Below, piece after piece: positions 1 through 4,418 of a stretch of 5,897 nt of DNA. Location of the stretch: NCBI GenBank assembly GCA_009785545.1, contig WQWD01000155.1:1-5897 (forward strand). The letters are read 5' to 3'. A program made the position numbers and the translations under genes. The notes beneath the pieces were generated by a model. That model was not told where the DNA came from, did not search any database, and saw only the letters and a list, made by a program, of their open reading frames with translations. Position 1 is the first letter of the stretch; the number at the start of each line of letters is the position of its first letter. Origin of the DNA: Treponema sp. GTDB lineage: Bacteria > Spirochaetota > Spirochaetia > Treponematales > Breznakiellaceae.

Positions 1-165
1 TATTTTTATATAACCTTCCCATATTTGAGCAGGGGTATCCAATATAAAAGCAATTATAATAAATAAAACGCAAATACCAAACATGATGTAATAATCAACA
101 GGTATTTTAAATTTGTCAGTGTTTTCCGTAACGGTAAGGGAAGGCTTTTCCCCAAGTTTCAGCAA
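1..165 (-). CDS. Start of a membrane protein gene, possibly DUF1576 family (3' end outside window)
   Basis: The frame is open from an in-frame stop at 193-195 to the left edge. It gives 55 residues if translation starts at the TTG at 163-165. There is no in-frame ATG before residue 28. The TTG sits 5 nt after a GGAGG at 171-175, which makes it the best start; the CTG at 160-162 is an alternative. The product begins with a short polar segment (about residues 1-25) and then a hydrophobic helix (about 27-42, IMFGICVLFIIIAFIL) that ends in LDTPAQIWEGYIKI. A helix followed by 'DTP..IW.GYIKI' resembles my recollection of the N-terminus of DUF1576 integral membrane proteins, whose function is unknown. 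That family call is tentative; the presence of a real gene start is better supported, by its own promoter, its RBS and its reading frame. The gene is separated from pgi by a stem-loop cluster and so is probably a separate transcription unit. Confidence 0.6.
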   Translation of the reverse strand, partial: MLKLGEKPSLTVTENTDKFKIPVDYYIMFGICVLFIIIAFILDTPAQIWEGYIKI

Positions 166-170
166 GCAAG

Positions 171-175
171 CCTCC
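171..175 (-). promoter_or_regulatory. Ribosome binding site deciding a TTG start
   Basis: GGAGG on the minus strand, 5 nt upstream of the TTG at 163-165 and 8 nt upstream of the CTG at 160-162. It is the only strong Shine-Dalgarno match between the in-frame stop (193-195) and the hydrophobic segment. It is therefore the main reason for choosing a non-ATG start for the left-edge gene. Confidence 0.6.
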
Positions 176-206
176 AAAAATATTTTAGTTATCTAACATA
201 GAAGTT

Positions 207-234
207 ATTCTAACATAAAAAAGAAAAAAAGCAA
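207..234 (-). promoter_or_regulatory. Sigma-70-like promoter for the left-edge membrane protein gene
   Basis: On the minus strand, TTGCTT (229-234) and TAGAAT (207-212) are separated by 16 nt. The -10 box matches the TATAAT consensus at 5 of 6 positions and the -35 box keeps the TTG. The spacer is T-rich. Transcription would begin near 199-201, giving a leader of about 35 nt before the TTG start. A near-duplicate of the -10 region (TATGTTAGA.TAAC) occurs at 204-217 and again at 188-200. This is inferred from sequence only; the AT-rich background makes chance matches possible. Confidence 0.5.
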
Positions 235-289
235 TCTTTTTTTTAATTTATTTTGTATGAACCGAGTTTTTTTTCAAAAATTGATTAAG

Positions 290-404
290 GCTGTCCCAAA
301 ACTTCAGTTTTTGGGACAGCTTCCTTAGATTTAAATGAAAAAGCGGCATTTATGACGCTTTTTCGGAAGCATGTCTCAAAACTGACCGAGTTTTGGGACA
401 TGCT
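290..404. repeat. Cluster of related palindromes between pgi and the left-edge gene
   Basis: Two hairpins made from related arms flank a third. The first has 12-bp arms GCTGTCCCAAAA (290-301) and TTTTGGGACAGC (309-320). The last has 16-nt arms at 368-383 and 389-404, with one mismatch on the minus strand (a G-U wobble on the plus strand) and a 5-nt loop. The inner arms also match each other: 305-324 is close to the reverse complement of 365-384, differing by about one substitution and one-base indels. The region can therefore fold either as separate hairpins or as one long stem around the central hairpin. ACCGAGTTTT at 385-394 recurs exactly at 261-270. This looks like a repeated intergenic palindrome family, possibly decayed insertion-sequence ends, doubling as transcript-end structure for pgi. 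Confidence 0.7.
337..364 (-). terminator. Probable intrinsic terminator of pgi
   Basis: The stem is GAAAAAGCG (337-345) with CGCTTTTTC (356-364), nine base pairs around a 10-nt loop. Read on the minus strand, it lies about 43 nt after the pgi stop codon and its 3' arm ends in a run of five T followed by the AT-rich ATTTAAAT. It is close to symmetrical, so it could act in both directions. The stronger 16-nt stem at 368-404 begins only 3 nt after the pgi stop but lacks a U-tract, so it may instead protect the mRNA 3' end. Confidence 0.5.
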
Positions 405-407
405 CGA

Positions 408-2015
408 TTAGCTCTGAAAAAGCTCTGTTGCCAAAATTTTGCTGTACTCCTCTAACGCTTCGTCATCAAATTGACAGGAAAGCACTTTTTTTGTAAGAAT
501 TTTACCAAGCTGCACTCCCTCTTGATCAAAACTGTTTAAATTCCAAATAAATCCCTGAAAACTAACCTTGTTTTCAAAGTGGGCAAGAAGGCTTCCTAAA
601 ACAGCGGGAGTTAAACGTTTTCCGTAAATCAGGCTGGAAGGGCGTCCGCCGGGAAATTCCTTGTTTAAATCGCCGCTTTTTTGTCCCTTAGCAAAAGCGA
701 CAATTTGAGCGGCAAGGTTCGCCGAAAGCTTTGTTTGGCTTGTGGAGTTGTCAACGATTACATCGTCAGCACGTTGGCTTTCCAAAAAGGCGATAAACTG
801 AAGCGGAATGATGTCCGTTCCCTGATGCAAAAGCTGGAAGAAAGAATGTTGGCCGTTTGTGCCCGGCTCGCCAAAAATGACCGGGCCTGTAGCATAATTG
901 ACAGGTTCGCCAAAACGGTTTACCCGCTTTCCGTTAGACTCCATGTCCATCTGCTGGAGATGAGCGGGAAAACGAGAAAGCGCCTGACTGTAAGGCAAAA
1001 CAGCGGTAGACGGAAAGTTTAAAAAGTTACGCTCCCACACCCCAATTAAAGCGTCAAGCATTGCGGCATTTTTTAAAATATCTTCGTTTAAAGAAAGTTT
1101 GTCCGCCTCCGCAGCCCCCCTCAGAAACTCTTTAAACGTATCCGCACCAAATGCAAGTGATAAAACGCAGCCGCCTACAGCCGAAGTTGACGAATAACGC
1201 CCTCCGATATAGTCATCAATGTAAAAAGAATCCAAATAAGCTGCGTTACGTGCAAGAGGGCTCGTTTCGCTTGTTACGGCAATCATGTGTTTGCTTGGAT
1301 CAAGCCCGGCTTTTATAAGTTTATCTTTTACAAAAAGTTCATTGGCTAATGTTTCCTGTGTAGTGCCGCTTTTTGAAACAAGTACAAAAAGGCTCGATTC
1401 AAGAGTGGAAGAAGCGATGATAAAAGAAGCGTCATCGGGATCGACATTGGAGATAAATTTTGCATTCAGTTTTTTCCTGCCCTCTGTTTCCGCCCAGTTT
1501 TCAAGCGCAAGATACATAGCACGAGGCCCCAAATCAGAACCGCCAATCCCTATCTGGATTACGGTGTCAAAAGGTTTGCCGCCAGAGCCCTTAAATTTAC
1601 CGCTATGAACATCATCCGAAAAGGCGCAGAATCTTTTTAGCTCATTTCGGTAAAACTCGCCTATATTTTTGCCGCCAACAGAGTTTGCGCTTTCGACAAC
1701 AGGCTGCCCCAACTCTCCCCTAAGGAGGTGATGTAAAACTTTGCGGTTTTCACCTGTGTTCATCGTTTCTCCGTTCAGGAGCGCTTTATACTTGGCGATT
1801 AATCCTTGTTCACAAGAGAGTTCCTGTAATAATTTGACAGTTTCTTCGTCAACGGATTTAGCAGCCCATGAGTAAACAAGCCCTGCCGCCATTGGGGCGA
1901 CGCATTTTTTTACCCTGTCCGCATTAAGTTTTTCCGAGAAGTTAAAAGTTGATGTTTTGGCGTATTCTAAAAGCCGTTTATACACGGTGGTTTTATCTAA
2001 GTTTACATACTGCAT
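408..2015 (-). CDS. pgi: Glucose-6-phosphate isomerase
   Basis: This 535-residue cytosolic enzyme interconverts glucose 6-phosphate and fructose 6-phosphate in glycolysis and gluconeogenesis. Two SIS-fold sugar-isomerase domains are visible. The first contains the phosphate-binding segments GIGGSDLGP (156-164) and SKSGTTQET (214-222). The family signature YIGGRYSSTSAVG spans about 269-281, with Arg273 as the substrate-binding arginine. The expected catalytic glutamate is Glu359 in MDMESNGK, the ring-opening histidine is His390 in GTNGQHSFFQLLHQG, and the C-terminal lysine is Lys505 in the second signature, SFDQEGVQLGK. The length fits the roughly 530-550-residue PGI group. The ATG is preceded by AAAGGAGA at 2021-2028, 5 nt before the start, so the start is secure. 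The gene begins 37 nt after the ispH stop on the same strand, so co-transcription with ispH is likely. A stem-loop follows the stop within 4 nt. Confidence 0.97.
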   Translation of the reverse strand: MQYVNLDKTTVYKRLLEYAKTSTFNFSEKLNADRVKKCVAPMAAGLVYSWAAKSVDEETVKLLQELSCEQGLIAKYKALLNGETMNTGENRKVLHHLLRGELGQPVVESANSVGGKNIGEFYRNELKRFCAFSDDVHSGKFKGSGGKPFDTVIQIGIGGSDLGPRAMYLALENWAETEGRKKLNAKFISNVDPDDASFIIASSTLESSLFVLVSKSGTTQETLANELFVKDKLIKAGLDPSKHMIAVTSETSPLARNAAYLDSFYIDDYIGGRYSSTSAVGGCVLSLAFGADTFKEFLRGAAEADKLSLNEDILKNAAMLDALIGVWERNFLNFPSTAVLPYSQALSRFPAHLQQMDMESNGKRVNRFGEPVNYATGPVIFGEPGTNGQHSFFQLLHQGTDIIPLQFIAFLESQRADDVIVDNSTSQTKLSANLAAQIVAFAKGQKSGDLNKEFPGGRPSSLIYGKRLTPAVLGSLLAHFENKVSFQGFIWNLNSFDQEGVQLGKILTKKVLSCQFDDEALEEYSKILATELFQS

Positions 2016-2020
2016 AATTA

Positions 2021-2028
2021 TCTCCTTT
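2021..2028 (-). promoter_or_regulatory. pgi ribosome binding site
   Basis: AAAGGAGA on the minus strand, ending 5 nt before the pgi ATG. It fixes the start at 2015. No convincing promoter was seen in the 37-nt gap, which supports read-through transcription from ispH. Confidence 0.75.
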
Positions 2029-2052
2029 ATATATGATAAGTTGATTCATCTA

Positions 2053-3018
2053 TTATTGCAAGAGAAATTTTTCGATCTCGTCTATCACTGAATCCGGCGT
2101 AGACGCTCCCGAACACAGACCAATTGTTTCGTATGCAAAAAACTCTTTCGGAATCGCCTCAGCGTTTTCGGCAATTACACAAGGTTTGCCGGATTCTTTT
2201 GCAATAACGAATAGGCGGCGGGTATTGGCGGACTGTTCCCCGCCAGCAACAATTACAGCGTCTACTTTTGGCAGTATTTCCCGAAGAGCTTCCTGACGCT
2301 GGTGGGTTGCCGAACAGATTGTATTAACAATTTCAAGATTTGGAAAAAAACTTTTTATTTGGTTTCCGATAAGGCGGTATTCGTCAGCGGAAATCGTAGT
2401 TTGCCCCAAAAGAGCCGCCTTAGCGACTTTTGCAACTTTGCTGTTTTTTTTGTTTGTTTCACTCAGAGTGAGCGCATTTTCCTTCGCTTCTTGTTCAGTG
2501 CCGATTACCACACAAAACTGCACGCCGCAAATTGCGCCGCAATTTGCGCCGCAATTTGCGCCTTTGGCATAACCCAAAAGCCCCGTAATTTCTGCGTGCT
2601 TTTTTTCACCAGCCACAAACAAACAATAACCTAGCTCTGAGAGCTCCTTTATTTTAAGCTGGTTCGCTTTAACTTTTGGACAAGTAGCGTCAATTATTTT
2701 ACAACCGCTGTCTTTTAAGTTTTTTTCAAGCTCAGGACTAATCCCATGCGCACGAATAATCACAGAACAATCCGATAATTGTTTATTATTAATTGTTAAT
2801 TCTTCATTGTCGTCATTGTTAATTGTTTTTACCCCGAGCAGCTCAAGATCGCTTAATACTTTGGGATTGTGAATTAAAGAGCCAAGTGTGTAAACAGTTT
2901 TTTCACCACTCTGCAGACTTTGCGAGGTGTGCGCCTTCTTAGCTTCCTGAACAGCAAGTTCGACAGCTCGTCGAACGCCAAAACAGAAACCAAGAAGACG
3001 TGATCTGATAATTTTCAT
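2053..3018 (-). CDS. ispH: 4-hydroxy-3-methylbut-2-enyl diphosphate reductase
   Basis: IspH (LytB) is the cytosolic iron-sulfur enzyme that makes IPP and DMAPP from HMBPP in the last step of the MEP pathway. The three cluster cysteines are Cys12 (GFCFGVRRAVE), Cys113 (DATCPKVKANQ) and Cys235 (NTICSATHQRQ). Substrate-site residues are also present: His50 (HNPKV), His91 (RAHG), His141 and the proton-relay Glu143 (HAEITG), the GQTTIS threonines 207-208, Ser263/Asn265 (EQSANTRRL) and Ser306 (SGAS). At 321 residues it is slightly longer than usual. The extra length comes from low-complexity insertions: TINN-containing residues about 65-81, GANCGANCGAICG at 153-165, and a Lys/Ala-rich stretch about 190-201. 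The ATG is fixed by the canonical N-terminus and an in-frame stop at 3031-3033. Unusually, no Shine-Dalgarno precedes it. The palindromic region 3042-3177 separates it from secF, and pgi follows 37 nt downstream. Confidence 0.96.
   Translation of the reverse strand: MKIIRSRLLGFCFGVRRAVELAVQEAKKAHTSQSLQSGEKTVYTLGSLIHNPKVLSDLELLGVKTINNDDNEELTINNKQLSDCSVIIRAHGISPELEKNLKDSGCKIIDATCPKVKANQLKIKELSELGYCLFVAGEKKHAEITGLLGYAKGANCGANCGAICGVQFCVVIGTEQEAKENALTLSETNKKNSKVAKVAKAALLGQTTISADEYRLIGNQIKSFFPNLEIVNTICSATHQRQEALREILPKVDAVIVAGGEQSANTRRLFVIAKESGKPCVIAENAEAIPKEFFAYETIGLCSGASTPDSVIDEIEKFLLQ
2524..2562 (-). repeat. 12-bp tandem repeat inside ispH
   Basis: Three consecutive 12-bp units lie at 2524-2535, 2536-2547 and 2548-2559, followed by a quarter copy (GCC). 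Units two and three are identical (GCCGCAATTTGC) and unit one differs by a single A/T change. Twelve is a multiple of three, so copy-number change keeps the frame. On the coding strand the units read GANC, GANC and GAIC, adding three cysteines to IspH, with another in the flanking GVQFC. It lies between the HAEITG active-site segment and the Cys235 motif, probably in a surface loop. Confidence 0.85.
2776..2830 (-). repeat. AT-rich TTAACAATTAA-type repeat inside ispH
   Basis: The coding strand contains two copies of an ACAATTAA(C/T)AAT motif, translated as TINN at residues 65-68 and 75-78 within KTINNDDNEELTINNKQ. Most IspH proteins have a shorter acidic linker here before the IRAHG motif. The base composition is much more AT-rich than the surrounding gene, consistent with a low-complexity repeat that expanded or landed within the reading frame. 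Confidence 0.5.
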
Positions 3019-3041
3019 AAGGTATTTGCATTAATTAACAA

Positions 3042-3177
3042 CATCGAATACGCAACCCTAGTGTTCTGTCCTATTCGGTTTTGATAATCACAAAATGCGT
3101 AATTCCTTATAACATAAGGAATTAACTTATCGAACATTGTGTCATTTGAATAGGACAGAACACTAGCGTATTCGATG
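3042..3177. repeat. Outer 12-bp stem-loop between secF and ispH, interrupted by an insertion
   Basis: CATCGAATACGC at 3042-3053 is perfectly complementary to GCGTATTCGATG at 3166-3177. If the 103-bp inner element and one TA are removed, the remainder is a 12-bp stem closed by a 7-nt loop, AACCCTA. On the minus strand it would lie 26 nt after the secF stop and be followed by a T-rich segment (TTGTTAATTAAT). It may therefore have been the original secF terminator or an older intergenic palindrome. The role is inferred; the complementarity is read directly. Confidence 0.75.
3061..3163. mobile_element. 103-bp MITE-like palindromic element flanked by TA duplication
   Basis: Terminal inverted repeats of 16 bp, GTGTTCTGTCCTATTC (3061-3076) and its exact reverse complement (3148-3163), enclose a non-coding interior. 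The interior is symmetrical: 23 nt of weakly matching arm on each side, then a perfect 11-bp hairpin (3100-3110 with 3114-3124) around the loop AAC. TA at 3059-3060 and 3164-3165 flanks the element, each within CTAG. TA duplication at CTAG is the known target preference of IS630-type (Tc1/mariner-like) transposases. There is no room for a transposase, so movement would need one supplied from elsewhere. The family assignment is an inference from the TA/CTAG target and the terminal repeat shape. Confidence 0.65.
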
Positions 3178-3203
3178 CCTTAAAATATTCAACCAACAAA
3201 ACC

Positions 3204-4418
3204 TCAAGCTTTTGCTAAAGCCACCTTTTTGTTGTGCCGCTTTTGCTTTTGTTTTTCCCAGAAATACACAAGCCCCGGAACTATCAACAATGTGGTGTAA
3301 ACGCCTGAAACCATACCAACCAACAGGGCAAGAGCGAAGTCCTGCATGGCTCCTGTGGTAAAAATAAACAAAGCCATTACCGCAAGCATGGTTGTAAATG
3401 TTGTAATAATTGTTCGTCCCAATATGCCGTTTAACGAAATATTGAGAATGTCAATGTATGAATTATCCGGGTGGATACGAAGATTTTCTCTTATTCTGTC
3501 AAACAAAATGATCGTATTGTTGGTTGAATAACCAAGAATGGTCAGAATAGCGGCGATTGTAAGTGTTGTAAATTCCATTCGAGTCCAGACAACAAAAGCT
3601 ACGATGACCAAAACGTCATACATAATTGCGATGACAGCTCCAACAGCGTATTGCAATTTGAAACGGAACGCCGAATAAAGCAAAACCAAAAGCAAAGTAA
3701 GCGTAATCAGAATACCCGCCTGATCCGTTAAGTCCCTTGAAAAACGTGAATCAACAAAGTTGGAACTAAGAACAACAATAGTGCCTTCGCCAAAGTAATT
3801 TTCCAAAACTTCGACTATTTCTGTCGTTGTTACACGCTCCCCTTCCCTGTCTTCAACACGAACCATAAATTGACGATCCTCGGGAGCCCCTAAATTTTGA
3901 ACAGAAGTACCTATTGGAAAACCTGCCATAGCGGCTCTGACGTTGGAAATATCAATAAGGGGGTTCGCCGGATTTATGTAGTGAATAACAAAATCCGTTT
4001 CATTGTTTAATTGCGGATTTCCAAGCAAACTGAAAACAAACCATTCGGTGTTTATGTTTTCATTTGTCAAAAGTGTAACGCTAATATCTTCCAATTGATC
4101 TTCCATTGCATTTCTGAGCGCACCGAGTGTAAGATATTCGTTATACAAAAATTGATATTCCCTAGCTTCGATACCGGCTCCGATAATAATGTAGATACCG
4201 TTTGAATCATGAGAGAAGCTGGCGCTGTGAATCCCTGTCCAACGCAGGCTAAACGCAGACTGAGCAATTTGTACTTCCTGCTGAAGGCCGGCTTGAAAAT
4301 CTACGCCAAGCGCAAAGCCGTCATTAAACACAAAACCAACTATGCTAAAAAGAATCAGAATAATTGAAAAAATCGCTGCGGGAAAAAACCATTTGGAAAA
4401 ACGAAGATTTTTTTTCAT
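3204..4418 (-). CDS. secF: Protein translocase subunit SecF
   Basis: SecF is an inner-membrane subunit that works with SecD to pull proteins across the membrane after SecYEG/SecA, using the proton motive force. The 404-residue product has an N-terminal helix (about 11-32), the conserved GVDFQAG segment (38-44), a periplasmic domain to about 233, and five C-terminal helices at roughly 235-252, 258-278, 283-305, 336-354 and 358-384. Family motifs include QNLGAPEDRQFMVRV, GYSTNNTIILFDRIREN (297-312) and the helix arginine Arg335 in GRTIITTFTT. It is longer than E. coli SecF (323 residues) because the periplasmic part carries about 100 extra residues, roughly 51-155. In the GYS motif, residue 301 is Asn where I recall Asp in most homologues. 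The ATG overlaps the secD stop by 4 nt (ATGA) and follows AGGAGG by 6 nt, so translation is probably coupled. Confidence 0.95.
   Translation of the reverse strand: MKKNLRFSKWFFPAAIFSIILILFSIVGFVFNDGFALGVDFQAGLQQEVQIAQSAFSLRWTGIHSASFSHDSNGIYIIIGAGIEAREYQFLYNEYLTLGALRNAMEDQLEDISVTLLTNENINTEWFVFSLLGNPQLNNETDFVIHYINPANPLIDISNVRAAMAGFPIGTSVQNLGAPEDRQFMVRVEDREGERVTTTEIVEVLENYFGEGTIVVLSSNFVDSRFSRDLTDQAGILITLTLLLVLLYSAFRFKLQYAVGAVIAIMYDVLVIVAFVVWTRMEFTTLTIAAILTILGYSTNNTIILFDRIRENLRIHPDNSYIDILNISLNGILGRTIITTFTTMLAVMALFIFTTGAMQDFALALLVGMVSGVYTTLLIVPGLVYFWEKQKQKRHNKKVALAKA

Noticed and set aside
681..1022. Plus-strand 113-codon open frame within pgi
   Set aside because: It lies opposite a complete, motif-bearing pgi gene, has no recognisable domain and no convincing ribosome site; it is a shadow frame.
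1721..1733. Very strong Shine-Dalgarno-like TAAGGAGGTGATG on the plus strand
   Set aside because: The ATG is immediately followed by TAA and the spacing is too short; on the minus strand the bases encode ordinary PGI residues (HHLLRGE).
2524..2562. CRISPR-like or regulatory repeat array
   Set aside because: Units are contiguous without spacers and lie in frame inside ispH; a slippage repeat explains them.
2302..2634. Plus-strand 110-codon open frame opposite ispH
   Set aside because: Its AANCAAICAAICA-like peptide is just the other strand of the 12-bp repeat in ispH; no independent coding evidence.
3100..3124. The 11-bp hairpin as an independent terminator for secF
   Set aside because: It sits exactly at the centre of the symmetrical 103-bp element and has no U-tract on the minus strand, so it is better explained as part of the MITE.
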